From positions 3,534,001 through 3,598,000 of the forward strand of contig NZ_QBDT01000001.1 in assembly GCF_004124325.1 (NCBI RefSeq): a DNA stretch of 64,000 bases, written 5' to 3'. The position numbers were made by a program, and so were the translations under genes. A model generated the notes under the pieces. That model was given only the letters and a program-made list of their open reading frames with translations, made no database searches and was not told the origin of the DNA. This DNA comes from Streptomyces sp. L2. GTDB lineage: Bacteria; Actinomycetota; Actinomycetes; Streptomycetales; Streptomycetaceae. Positions 26,690 through 34,743 of this stretch are shown piece by piece. Every line of letters starts with the position of its first letter. Positions within the stretch are counted from its first letter, which is position 1.

Positions 26690-26703
26690 GGCGGGGCCGC
26701 CGC

Positions 26704-26994
26704 TCAGCGGAGCTGTGACAGACCCGTCTCCAGGTCCTCGCGGTTCATGATCGGACAGACCTCGACCTCGGCGTTCAGCTGCATGAGGAACGGTTCGCCG
26801 ATCGGCGGCAGCTGGGAGCTGTCCTGCATGTCCAGCACGAGGAGCGCGGTGCGCTTCCCGCCGAGGGTCCCGAAGTAGGCCGCCTCCGGCTTGAGCTGGT
26901 CCAACGTCTCCTTCATCAACTCCGGCAGCTTGCCGCTCCGGATCGCCTCGTTGCCCTTTTCGGTGTCCAACGTCGCCTTGAGCAGTACGCGCAT
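26704..26994 (-). CDS. Small hypothetical protein, ferredoxin-like fold candidate
   Basis: 96 aa, MRVLLKATLDTEKGNEAIRS then KLPELMKETLDQLKPEAAYFGT and TALLVLDMQDSSQLPPIGEPFLMQLNAEVEVCPIM. The beta-alpha-beta pattern with a C-terminal strand resembles small dimeric alpha/beta-barrel or DUF3303-like proteins. No catalytic residues can be named. It is convergent with the upstream hypothetical gene and divergent from the next one. Confidence 0.7.
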   Translation of the reverse strand: MRVLLKATLDTEKGNEAIRSGKLPELMKETLDQLKPEAAYFGTLGGKRTALLVLDMQDSSQLPPIGEPFLMQLNAEVEVCPIMNREDLETGLSQLR

Positions 26995-27134
26995 GGCACA
27001 TCACCTTCTCGGTCGCCGCCAGAATATGCCCGATATGTCTATTGAGACGGTGCAAAGATCCCGAAGATCACGAACCCTGTGATTCGCCCCACCTCCCCTT
27101 GCCCCGGCCGGAACGCCTCCCTACGTTCGATTCC

Positions 27135-27380
27135 ATGGCCCCCAGCGACCCCGCACCGACCTTCGACTTCGCCGTCGACCTGAGCGGACACGAGATGCTC
27201 CGGCGCACCCACGTCATGGCCGCGATCGAGCCCGGCTGGGACCCCGTGGCGGCCATGCGGCGCGAGGAGGAGGCGCGGGCGCTGCTGTACTCCGGCCTCG
27301 ACGAGGAGCAGCAGCGGATCTACGACGAGCTGGTCGCGGCCGGCGTCCTGCCGCCCGGACCCGGCGATGCTGCCGCTTGA
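27135..27380 (+). CDS. Small hypothetical protein (DUF6400-like)
   Basis: 81 aa from ATG 27135. The core FAVDLSGHEMLRRTHVMAAIEPGWDPVAAMRREEEARALLYSGLDEEQQRIYDELVAAGVLP is a helical, charged domain that I associate, with limited certainty, with DUF6400. No motif for activity. It overlaps the next gene by 14 bp, so both are probably made from one transcript. Confidence 0.6.
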   Translation: MAPSDPAPTFDFAVDLSGHEMLRRTHVMAAIEPGWDPVAAMRREEEARALLYSGLDEEQQRIYDELVAAGVLPPGPGDAAA

Positions 27381-27597
27381 TCCGCAGGCCGACATCGGCC
27401 GCCGGGCCTGGCTCCCCTGCCCGAACTGCGACGACCGCGCCCACTGCACCACCTGCCGGCGGGGCGCCCCCTGCACCGCCCACTGGCGCTACCTGCTGTC
27501 GAACACCGGCAGCCTGCTGCACCTGCAGTGCCCGTCGTGCACGCACGTCTGGACGCACGAGACGAACTTCGGCGCAACACGCGGGACGCCGGGGTGA
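27367..27597 (+). CDS. Small zinc-ribbon-like hypothetical protein
   Basis: 76 aa with CPNC (about 18-21), CTTC (27-30), C-terminal CPSC (about 57-60) and several extra Cys/His, a pattern suited to one or two zinc ribbons (WLPCPNCDDRAHCTTC, LHLQCPSCTHVW). It overlaps the upstream gene by 14 bp. No known family was recognised; binding of nucleic acid or protein is possible but not shown. Confidence 0.6.
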   Translation: MLPLDPQADIGRRAWLPCPNCDDRAHCTTCRRGAPCTAHWRYLLSNTGSLLHLQCPSCTHVWTHETNFGATRGTPG

Positions 27598-27678
27598 GCG
27601 CGGGCCCCGGGTGAGCGCACAGCCCGACCCGCAGACCACTCAGGTGAACGCCGACATCACGTGACCGTGGGGCCACTC

Positions 27679-28351
27679 GCTTCTTTGGCCAGTGTCGGGC
27701 TGGAGCGAGCGAGCGGCCCGGAAAGTGGGTGGCTCCGACCGGCGTTCGCGGTCAACCGTAAGCTGCGTCGCCACCGTCGGCCGACGTTCGCACTCGCCCG
27801 TCACCTGCACGCCGGGCCGGCTTAGCGGCTTGCGGTGGGTGGGTAGCTGGGGTGCGCGGCAGGCTCTCGCAACTCGGGTCGGGCTCGGGTCGGGCGCATG
27901 TCCGGGCGGGTTCCCGAAGCGAGGGTAGGAGTGAAGTGGTTGGAAGTTTTGGGCGCAGGCGAGGGCCTTCCGGCCAGGCATCTCCCTCCCACCTCACGGC
28001 CCAAAACTTCCAATCGCCCCTTATCGGGGGGCCGGTGGGGGTGGTGGGGTCTGTGTGATCGGCCGCGCGCATCGGGGTCCGGACACGCCCCCAGCCACCC
28101 ACTCACCGCAAGCCGCTAAGCCCACCCGGCGTCGTTGCGAGGCGCGACCGCGCAACCCCTCACCCCGGCCCCGAACGCAGCCGGCCCAAGGGACGACACC
28201 GCCCAGCCGGCCACTTTTCCCGGGCTGCCCGCTCGCTTCTCCCCCCGGGCTGGAGCGAGGTGTGTCAAGGGGGGCCCGGAGGGTCCTCGGCGAAGCCGAC
28301 GCGCAGCGCCCTTGACTCACCTCGCGGAAGCCCGACACTGGCCGAAGAAGC
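27679..28351. repeat. Large element of three concentric inverted repeats
   Basis: Outer arms 27679-27701 / 28329-28351 match at 22 of 23 bases (core GGCCAGTGTCGGGCT). Middle arms 27810-27850 / 28091-28131 match at about 37 of 41 (core GCTTAGCGGCTTGCGGTG). Inner arms 27940-27954 / 27999-28013 are a perfect 15-mer (TTGGAAGTTTTGGGC), with a further GGCCTTCCGGCC hairpin in the loop. The order on the left is mirrored on the right, so two diverged copies of a ~330-bp unit may face each other. All frames across 27598-28481 look non-coding. Confidence 0.8.
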
Positions 28352-28481
28352 GGGCGGCCCTACAGCCACATCACGACCGGCGGCGCCTCAACCGACCTCT
28401 CCCCTGCACGGGCGGGCCCCACGGCGACCTCAGGACCAGGGGTGCGTGTCCCAATCCAAGGGCGCCCGCATCCGCCCCCGC

Positions 28482-30323
28482 TCAGAACACCGGCGTGCCG
28501 TCCTGGGTCAGCTTCCAGTTGACGGCCGCGAAGTCCGCCGGGTTCAGGCTCTTCTTCTCGGTGACGTAGTCGATCATCAGCTGGCGGATCTCGTCGGCGG
28601 AGCTGTAGGCGATCTCGGCCGAGGCGATGTGCGGGTAGCCGGAGCCGCCGTTGGCCCGGTAGTTGTTGACGGCGACCACGAAGACCTGGTCGGCGGCGAC
28701 GGGGGCGCCCTGGTAGCTGAGGTTCTTGATGCGGGAGCCCTCGGGCTGGGCGATGTCGATCTCGTAGTCGACGCCGGAGGCCACGTCGTACATGTAGTCC
28801 CAGAAGCTGTTGGCGTTGGTGAGGGTCGCGGTGTCGACCTTCGTGCCGGACGGGACCTGGTGGTAGTACTTCGCCGCGTACTCCAGGTAGTCCTTGAGCT
28901 GGGCGCCCGTCAGCTTCTTGCCGTACAGCGTGTTGTCGTAGACGTAGAGCCCGGCGATGTCGCGGATGGTGACGTCACCGGCGGGGATGTCGGCGGTGCG
29001 GCTGAAGGGGGCGGCGACGGAGATCAGCGGGAGCGCCGCGTCCGCCGCCGACAGCCCCTTGGCGACCTCCTTCATCTGGACCTCCTGGATGAAGTCCATG
29101 ACGGGGACGTCCTTCCAGCAGGAGTCGGCCGCCGAGAGGTCCTCCGTGCAGGTGCCGACCGGGGTGTTGACGTACTTCACGACCAGCTCGTGGTCGGCGT
29201 CGAGGAGTCGTACGACCTCCGGGTCCTCCTCCACCCCGTTGGGGTTGAGGGTCTGCGCGGCCACCTTCGTCACCTTCCACTGCCCGCGTTCGAATTCGAG
29301 GTCGAAGTCGAAGACGGTGAGGCGCATGCCGTAGCAGTACGGCTCGGAGAGGACGACCTCCTTGCCGGTCTCCTCGTTCTTCACCGTGTAGGAGGAGACC
29401 TCCACGTGGGTGTGGCCGACGAGGATCGCGTCGATGCCGGGCACCTGCTCGGCGACCAGGTTGGACGCGTTCTCGATGTACGGCAGTTCGTCGCCGTAGG
29501 ACGAGGACCCGTCCAGGCCCGAGTGGTCGGTGAGGAAGACGACGTCGCAGCCGAGCGCGCGCAGCCGGGGCACGTACTTCTTCGCCTGCTCCACCAGCCC
29601 CGGGAACACCATCTTCCCGCCCACGTTGTCCTTGTCCCACAGCGCGATACCGGGGTTGGTGAGCCCGAGGATGCCGACCTTGATGTCCGGCGCGCCGGGG
29701 ACCCGGATCCGCTTCACGGTGTACGGCGCGAACGCGGGCCGCAGCGTCTTGGCGTCCAGGGCGTTGGCGCCCAGCAGCGGGAAGCGGCACTGGCTCTCGA
29801 ACTTGCGCAGCAGCTCGATGCCGTAGTTGAACTCGTGGTTGCCGAGGGCGGCGGCGTCGTAGCGCATGTGGTTCATGGCGACGGCCATCGGGTGCATGGG
29901 CCCCTTGTGACCGCCCGCCCCGCCCGTACCGGTGATGGGGTCCACGCGCGCGTAGTAGTACGCGAGTGACGTCCCCTGGATGATGTCGCCGGCGTCGACG
30001 AGCAGCACCCGGTCCTCGCCCTTGGCCTCCCGCTGCTGCTTCACGAGGGTCGCGACCCGGGCGACGCCGACCGAGTTGCCCTGGGCGTCCTTGTAGGGGG
30101 CGTCGGTGTAGTAGTCCCAGTCGAAGACGTGGCTGTGCAGGTCGGTGGTGCCCAGGATGGAGAACGACCAGGTGCGGTGGTGGTGTCCGTGGCCGTGGTG
30201 AGCGGGCTCGACCGCCGCCTCGGCCGTACCGGTGCCGACCGCGCTCGCCGCGGCGACGGCGGCGCCCGTGGCGGCGGACTTCTTCACGAACTCCCGGCGG
30301 TTCATCGGGTTGCTGACGGGCAT
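28482..30323 (-). CDS. Tat-exported bifunctional metallophosphatase / 5'-nucleotidase
   Basis: 613 aa from ATG 30323 with AGGAG upstream. The N-terminus is a twin-arginine signal (NRREFVKKSAATGAAVAAASA, RR at 9-10) followed by a His-rich stretch (42-49). The metallophosphoesterase domain has GTTDLHSHV (58-66), VDAGDIIQG, GNHEFNYG and the His of GHTHVEV; the 5'-nucleotidase C-terminal substrate domain (about 370-600) has NNYRANGG and the DGTPVF end. It likely hydrolyses extracellular 2',3'-cyclic nucleotides or 5'-nucleotides for phosphate and nucleoside salvage. A PhoP box was not identified upstream. Confidence 0.92.
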   Translation of the reverse strand: MPVSNPMNRREFVKKSAATGAAVAAASAVGTGTAEAAVEPAHHGHGHHHRTWSFSILGTTDLHSHVFDWDYYTDAPYKDAQGNSVGVARVATLVKQQREAKGEDRVLLVDAGDIIQGTSLAYYYARVDPITGTGGAGGHKGPMHPMAVAMNHMRYDAAALGNHEFNYGIELLRKFESQCRFPLLGANALDAKTLRPAFAPYTVKRIRVPGAPDIKVGILGLTNPGIALWDKDNVGGKMVFPGLVEQAKKYVPRLRALGCDVVFLTDHSGLDGSSSYGDELPYIENASNLVAEQVPGIDAILVGHTHVEVSSYTVKNEETGKEVVLSEPYCYGMRLTVFDFDLEFERGQWKVTKVAAQTLNPNGVEEDPEVVRLLDADHELVVKYVNTPVGTCTEDLSAADSCWKDVPVMDFIQEVQMKEVAKGLSAADAALPLISVAAPFSRTADIPAGDVTIRDIAGLYVYDNTLYGKKLTGAQLKDYLEYAAKYYHQVPSGTKVDTATLTNANSFWDYMYDVASGVDYEIDIAQPEGSRIKNLSYQGAPVAADQVFVVAVNNYRANGGSGYPHIASAEIAYSSADEIRQLMIDYVTEKKSLNPADFAAVNWKLTQDGTPVF

Positions 30324-30549
30324 TCGGGGCTCCTGGGGGCTGCGGGAACGGGCTGCGGTACGACTGCGGAACGGCTGCGGAACGGCTGGCGCGCGAACGG
30401 TACGGCGGAGGCTACACGCGTAGAGCGTGCCGCCGGGCGCCCTGTCCTTGAACCAGAAGTAGGTCATGTCCGGGTCAAGGCTAGGTCATACGGAGGGCCC
30501 ACGGCCGCTCCCGGGGCCGTCTGTCAGACCCCCCTGGGATGCTCCGGAC

Positions 30550-31005
30550 ATGGAGATGACAGTGCAGCTGACGATCGACTGCTCCGACCCGCGCCGCATG
30601 GTGACCTTCTGGACCGAGGCCCTGGACTACGTACCCGAACCCCCACCGGGCGAGCACGCCACCTGGCGTGACTACTGGACGTCCATCGGGGTCCCCGAGG
30701 CAGAACTGCCGCCCGGCGCCGGGGATCTCCCGGAGTCGATCGTCGACCCCACCGGCCGTGGACCGAGGGTCTGGTTCCAGCAGGTCCCGGAGCCGAAGAC
30801 GGCCAAGAACCGCTGGCACTTCGACCTGAAGGTCGGCGGCGGCCGCGACGTCCCACTCGACATCCGCACGGAACGCGTCCGGTCCAAGGTGGCACGCCTC
30901 GTCGCTTCCGGCGCCACCATCCTCCAGATCAAGGACGACCCGGACACCGGTTTCTACGCCACCGCCCTACAGGACCCCGAGGGCAACGAGTTCGACGTGG
31001 TCTGA
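30550..31005 (+). CDS. VOC (glyoxalase-like) family protein
   Basis: 151 aa from ATG 30550. It has the Streptomyces glyoxalase-like pattern: TIDCSDPRRMVTFWTEALDYVPEPPP, RVWFQQVPEPKTAKNRWHFDLKV (about 77-99) and DPEGNEFDVV at the C-terminus, consistent with two beta-alpha-beta-beta-beta modules. Family members include metal-dependent lyases, dioxygenases and resistance proteins that sequester drugs; no decisive metal ligand set is seen. Stand-alone gene, convergent with the XRE regulator downstream. Confidence 0.8.
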   Translation: MEMTVQLTIDCSDPRRMVTFWTEALDYVPEPPPGEHATWRDYWTSIGVPEAELPPGAGDLPESIVDPTGRGPRVWFQQVPEPKTAKNRWHFDLKVGGGRDVPLDIRTERVRSKVARLVASGATILQIKDDPDTGFYATALQDPEGNEFDVV

Positions 31006-31025
31006 GGCCGGTTGTGGCCGTCCCA

Positions 31026-31877
31026 TCAGGGGGGCCGCATCTTCCCTCGCGCCGCAGCGATGACGCTCTGCGCGTCAGAGCCGTACACGGCGGAATCGCG
31101 GAGTGTGTTCCAGACACGCAGGTAGGTGGTCACGCAGTCGGCGTCGTCCAGCCACAGTTCCGCATGCCAGTCCTCGGTGATCACGAGCCGGTCGTCCAGG
31201 ATCCAGAAGCCATTGGCAGCCGGGACCTTGAGCGGGGCGGTGAGCGGGACGACGCCCAGCTCCACGGCATCCAGTCCGATGACACCCGCGAGTCGGTCCA
31301 GTTGGCCGGCGAGGACTGACGGCGGACAGATCAGTGCGTACAGGGCCGCCTCCCACACGAGGACGTGGAACTTCCGCCCCGGTTGGTACAACCACTCCTG
31401 GCGCCGCATGCGGGCGCGGACCGCAGCGTCTGTGTCGCGGGCCGAACCCTGGAGGTCTGCGTACCGCAGGAAGATGTGCCGTGCGTAGTCGGCTGTCTGC
31501 AGCAGGCCGGGTACGACGGACTCCTCCCAGGCATGGATGGCCCGGGACCGCCCGACTTCGAGGTTCCACGTGTCCTGCACGGGCCGATGCCCCGCGGCGA
31601 GTTGTCGGCGCCACGAACGGATGCGGGACTCGAAGGCCTTGAGCCGGGCGTTCAGTTCGTCGAAGACGTCCGGCCTGCCGACACCTCCGGCCCAGGCCCT
31701 CAGGTCTTCGCTGGTGGCGGTCTGCCGGCCGTTCTCCAGCTTGTAGATCTTGGAGTGTGACCAACCGAGTCGCTGAGCGAGCCGCGTGCCGGTGAGCCGT
31801 CCTCCCGGGGCCGACAGCCGGAGTTCCCTCAGGCGCAGCCCGAGAGCCTCCCTGGCCTGCTGGAAGTCGGTACTCAC
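31026..31877 (-). CDS. XRE helix-turn-helix regulator with DUF5753 (Scr1/WhiJ type)
   Basis: 283 aa. An XRE HTH (about 9-70, LGLRLRELRLSAPGGRLTGTRLAQRLGWSHSKIYKLENGR) is followed by a DUF5753 domain (about 100-280) with the conserved TWNLEVGRSRAIHAWEESVVPGLLQTADYARHIF, RQEWLYQ and LDGVIGLDAVELGVVPL-like signatures. Such proteins pair with small acidic partners (DUF397) or, as here, with a DUF6879 protein encoded 12 bp upstream; they control development and antibiotic genes in S. coelicolor (WhiJ family) and may act as antitoxins. The phased direct repeats at 32739-32776 are a candidate operator. Confidence 0.88.
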   Translation of the reverse strand: MSTDFQQAREALGLRLRELRLSAPGGRLTGTRLAQRLGWSHSKIYKLENGRQTATSEDLRAWAGGVGRPDVFDELNARLKAFESRIRSWRRQLAAGHRPVQDTWNLEVGRSRAIHAWEESVVPGLLQTADYARHIFLRYADLQGSARDTDAAVRARMRRQEWLYQPGRKFHVLVWEAALYALICPPSVLAGQLDRLAGVIGLDAVELGVVPLTAPLKVPAANGFWILDDRLVITEDWHAELWLDDADCVTTYLRVWNTLRDSAVYGSDAQSVIAAARGKMRPP

Positions 31878-31889
31878 TGCTCCCGCTCG

Positions 31890-32642
31890 CTACTGGTCGG
31901 CTCCGAGGCGCGCCGCGAACTCGTCGTACGGGACGGACCCGTGCACCGCCGCGTCGCGGACCTGGCAATAGCGCAGGACCTCGGCCGGCTCCGTGATGAT
32001 CTCGACGTCATGGAAGGCGTCCTCGTCGTCGAAGCGAAGTACGGCGACCAGCCGACTGTCGAAGATCCAGAAGTCTTCGCAGGGCAGCCGGAGCCGCTCC
32101 GCGTCCTCACGCCACAGGTTCCGCACGTCTTCGCCCGTGGCCGCGTTGCACCTCGCATAGCTGAGCAGGAACAACTGTCCTTCGGTCGGCGGGTTGTCGA
32201 CGAGGCGTGCCCGCCCCACGTACTTACCGCCGTCCGTCTGCCGACGGATGGTCGTGCACCACTCGCTGTCGAGATCGCACGGCGCCATGCCGGTGGCGAG
32301 GAACTCCGCAAACCCAGGATCCTCCCGGTCCGATGCGTAACCCCGCCGCGTCTCCAGGTGCCATGCCGAATGCTCGAACGTCTCGAAGAGCTGCCCGAAC
32401 TCCTCCGGATCGATCAGCTTGGGCACTCGGGTGACCTCCTTGGGCCCGTGATTGACGAGGAGTTCGCGGGGCACGACCACCGCAGCGTCTCCTGGGCCGA
32501 AGTGCTGGAGCCGGGCGATGTCCTCGGGGTTGGTGAGCGGTGTTCCCTGGACGATGATCTCACCGGAGTCGAGATCCTCGTGAACGGCGGGGCAGCCACC
32601 GTTCTTGCTGTCGGTGCCGTTGAAGCGCAGTCGTCGTGCCAC
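31890..32642 (-). CDS. DUF6879 family protein, partner of the XRE regulator
   Basis: 250 aa from GTG 32642 (GGGAGGCG upstream). The N-terminal ~70 residues include a short DUF397-like segment (MARRLRFNGTDSKNGGCPAVHEDLDSGEIIVQG) and the C-terminal ~175 residues the DUF6879 pattern (FGQLFETFEHSAWHLETRRGY, WCTTIRRQTDGGKYVGRARLV, DFWIFDSRLVAVLRFDD). In Streptomyces such genes sit directly beside XRE/DUF5753 regulators. It is the first gene of the pair. A toxin or effector role has been suggested for similar pairs; here it is inference from arrangement. Confidence 0.8.
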   Translation of the reverse strand: MARRLRFNGTDSKNGGCPAVHEDLDSGEIIVQGTPLTNPEDIARLQHFGPGDAAVVVPRELLVNHGPKEVTRVPKLIDPEEFGQLFETFEHSAWHLETRRGYASDREDPGFAEFLATGMAPCDLDSEWCTTIRRQTDGGKYVGRARLVDNPPTEGQLFLLSYARCNAATGEDVRNLWREDAERLRLPCEDFWIFDSRLVAVLRFDDEDAFHDVEIITEPAEVLRYCQVRDAAVHGSVPYDEFAARLGADQ

Positions 32643-32738
32643 GGTCGCCTCCCATGGTGTGAAGCCCTGTCCTCATCAGCATCACCGGCCCTGAGCCCCC
32701 CGCACACAGCGTGCACCCGTCGGCGTGAGACCACACGA

Positions 32739-32776
32739 GAACATTCAGCCGGACGGGTAGAACATTCGGGAACATG
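32739..32776. promoter_or_regulatory. Helically phased GAACAT direct repeats, candidate operator
   Basis: GAACATTC at 32739-32746, GAACATTC at 32760-32767 and GAACATG at 32770-32776. The start-to-start distances are 21 and 10 bp, i.e. two turns and one turn, so all three lie on one face of the helix. The site is in the 211-bp intergenic region between the DUF6879-XRE pair (minus) and the hypothetical gene at 32854 (plus), the expected place for a shared operator. Confidence 0.5.
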
Positions 32777-32853
32777 CCGTCGCGGCGGACAACTCCCCCT
32801 CCCTACCGTGCTGTCCGTGGTCACAGCAAGGAACTCGGACGAAGGAGTAGTCC

Positions 32854-33354
32854 ATGACCGTCACGCTCGACCGACACGCGACCACCCGCACGCGGAACCC
32901 GAAGGAACTCCTCAACGCCGTCCAGCCCCACATCAAGCACCTGACGATCAACGTACTGGACAGCGGCACGACCCTGTGGGACCGCGAGGTCGCCCTGCTC
33001 CTCCGCGACCACACGATGGTCCGCGACATGGCCGAACGCATCATCGGGAACGCCGTCATGTACACCATCGGCTGCATCGAGCACCCCGAGGTCCACCTGG
33101 GCGTCGGCAAGCTCGTCGACATCGGCGTTCACCAGCTCATCCTCGACACGCCAGTGTGGTGGGCCCTCTGCGACGTCTACAACGAGGGCCGCTACAAGCA
33201 CCACGCCCCGTTCATCGAGCGTCGCCGCGACGGCCTGTGCCTGCGTACAGCGGACTTCCTGAAGTCCATCGGCTTCGACGTCGACGAAGAACTGTGGGCG
33301 CTCGACGGCACGGACTGCTCGCCGTGCGACAACAAGGTCCCCGACAGCCACTGA
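32854..33354 (+). CDS. Hypothetical protein, possibly glycine-rich-domain (GRDP-like) family
   Basis: 166 aa from ATG 32854 (GAAGGAGTAG upstream). All-helical appearance; the segment KLVDIGVHQLILDTPVWWALC (about 89-109) followed by GRYKHHAPFIERRRDG resembles the VDxxWHxxxLxT...Y...C motif of bacterial glycine-rich-domain proteins, with Val/Gln differences. A Cys pair (CSPC, about 157-160) ends it. No enzymatic role can be assigned. It diverges from the XRE pair and may be controlled by it; a strong hairpin lies between it and the methyltransferase. Confidence 0.65.
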   Translation: MTVTLDRHATTRTRNPKELLNAVQPHIKHLTINVLDSGTTLWDREVALLLRDHTMVRDMAERIIGNAVMYTIGCIEHPEVHLGVGKLVDIGVHQLILDTPVWWALCDVYNEGRYKHHAPFIERRRDGLCLRTADFLKSIGFDVDEELWALDGTDCSPCDNKVPDSH

Positions 33355-33366
33355 ACGGCCCTACCC

Positions 33367-33403
33367 TGGCCCCTGTCCTCGGCCTGCCGGAGGACAGGGG
33401 CCA
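33367..33403. terminator. Perfect 14-bp hairpin (terminator or attenuator)
   Basis: TGGCCCCTGTCCTC (33367-33380) pairs with GAGGACAGGGGCCA (33390-33403) around a 9-nt loop. It starts 13 bp after the stop at 33354 and ends 22 bp before the methyltransferase GTG. No T-run follows, as is usual in Streptomyces. Its closeness to the next ribosome-binding site may also allow attenuation. Confidence 0.8.
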
Positions 33404-33425
33404 GCCCATGCGAAGGGGAATCACC

Positions 33426-34082
33426 GTGCCCGCACGACACGACATCTCCGCCGAGAGTGAGCTGTGGGACACCTACGCCGCTTCTGCCTTCAAGGACGAC
33501 GCCGAGCCCGGGTTCTGCTGGACCCAGTACACCGGTCACGGCCCCGGTCCGGAACTGCTCGGCAACCCGCGGTCCGTCCTGGAGATCGGCTGCGGAACGG
33601 GCCGCGCCCTCGCCCACCTCGCTCAGAACGGTGTCGCCGCCCGGGGAGTCGACCTGTCCCCCGTCATGGTCGCGAAGACGACCAGGAGGTGGGCGGGGAC
33701 GGGCGCGGAGTTCGTATGCTCAGAGGCTTTGACGTACCTGAGCGAGCACGAGGACACGTACGACGCCGTCTATTCCGTCTTCGGAGCCGCCTGGTTCACC
33801 GACCCGAGCCGTCTCTTCCCCCTCGTGCGACAGCGGCTCGGGCCGGGTGGTGTCTTCGTCTTCTCGCAGCCACCGGCCATCCCCGGCGCGTACGGCCCTC
33901 AGGGCATGTACAAGGGGGGCTTCGCGGGGAAGGCGATGTTCACCTACCGCTACAGCTACCGTCCGGCGGTGTGGGAGCGCCTGCTCACACTAGCCGGCTT
34001 CGCCACGGCCGACGCCCGCGTACTCGACGCCCCGCACCCCGGGCACATCGGAACGCTCCTCGTCCGCGCGGTCGTGCTCTGA
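33426..34082 (+). CDS. Class I SAM-dependent methyltransferase
   Basis: 218 aa. GTG 33426 is chosen because AAGGGGA lies 6 bp before it; ATG 33408 in the same frame is inside the hairpin spacer and lacks such a site. Motif I is VLEIGCGTGR (51-60), followed by GVDLSPVMV, YDAVYSVFGAAWFTDP and LGPGGVFVFSQPP. It is typical of small-molecule or ubiquinone-type methyltransferases encoded next to XRE/DUF397 modules in Streptomyces, where such genes often serve as cargo. The substrate is unknown. Confidence 0.85.
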   Translation: MPARHDISAESELWDTYAASAFKDDAEPGFCWTQYTGHGPGPELLGNPRSVLEIGCGTGRALAHLAQNGVAARGVDLSPVMVAKTTRRWAGTGAEFVCSEALTYLSEHEDTYDAVYSVFGAAWFTDPSRLFPLVRQRLGPGGVFVFSQPPAIPGAYGPQGMYKGGFAGKAMFTYRYSYRPAVWERLLTLAGFATADARVLDAPHPGHIGTLLVRAVVL

Positions 34083-34109
34083 TCCATGCCAGGTGGCGGT
34101 TCGCCATGA

Positions 34110-34128
34110 GGCGACCATGTGGGTCGCC
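34110..34128. terminator. Bidirectional hairpin between convergent genes
   Basis: GGCGACC (34110-34116) and GGTCGCC (34122-34128) form a 7-bp stem with a 5-nt loop in the 51-bp gap between the methyltransferase and the converging PPOX gene. It is short and moderately convincing. Confidence 0.5.
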
Positions 34129-34133
34129 CTCCC

Positions 34134-34604
34134 TCAGACCAGCCACTTCCCGTCTCGCATCAGGGTCCGTCCAGCCATCTCGGGAACCGTTCCCCACGCC
34201 TGCAGCACGTGCGGGGTGACCCGGAAGAAGACATACGAGGGGTGGTCCTCGCGAGGGTCCCAGCCGTCCTTGGCTGCGAAGGCATCGCCGACCTCGGTGG
34301 GAAGGTCCTCGCGGGTCAGCATGCGCGCGGTGCCGTGGATCAGAACCACGTCCCGGCTATGGCCGAAGCTGAGCCGGACCCGGCCCGAGGAGCACAGGTT
34401 GCGACCAGTCGGGTTGGTGTCGCGGGTGGACAGCCACACCGCCTCGCCGTCCCACCAGAAGGCCAGCGGAACGAGGCACGGCTCGCCGGTGGCGTCGGCC
34501 GTGGCGACCCATACGTCGTTGTCCCGAGCGAGCCTTTCAAGCGCTTCGAGCTTCCGCTGCTCAGCGCTACGGGGCCCGCTGGGATGAGAGTCAACTGCCG
34601 TCAT
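34134..34604 (-). CDS. Pyridoxamine 5'-phosphate oxidase (PPOX)-family flavin/F420-type protein
   Basis: 156 aa. The split-barrel pattern is clear: DNDVWVATADATGEPCLVPLAFWWDGEAVWLST (about 29-61), NLCSSGRVRLSFGHSRDVVLIHGTARML and a C-terminal FFRVTPHVLQAWG. Proteins of this size in actinobacteria bind FMN or F420 and reduce or bind small molecules rather than make pyridoxal phosphate. No neighbouring gene points to a substrate. The gene converges on the methyltransferase. Confidence 0.82.
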   Translation of the reverse strand: MTAVDSHPSGPRSAEQRKLEALERLARDNDVWVATADATGEPCLVPLAFWWDGEAVWLSTRDTNPTGRNLCSSGRVRLSFGHSRDVVLIHGTARMLTREDLPTEVGDAFAAKDGWDPREDHPSYVFFRVTPHVLQAWGTVPEMAGRTLMRDGKWLV

Positions 34605-34743
34605 GTGAGGAGGTTATGGCGGCCGGTGCCCGGCCACATCCGGCGGCGGACCTACGCCGCACGGCGGAGGGCTGCTTTCGTACTGCGCGTACTCGAACAG
34701 CCCGACACGGCAGCGGGCATCCAGGCGGACTGCGATTCATGCC

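Noticed and set aside
27598..28481. Short frames inside the nested inverted-repeat region
   Set aside because: No ribosome-binding sites, no conserved composition, and both arms give unrelated peptides; treated as non-coding.
28260..29969. Plus-strand frame of about 570 codons over the nucleotidase gene
   Set aside because: It is antisense to the Tat-signal nucleotidase, whose motifs are intact; composition is Val/Gly/Asp-rich shadow.
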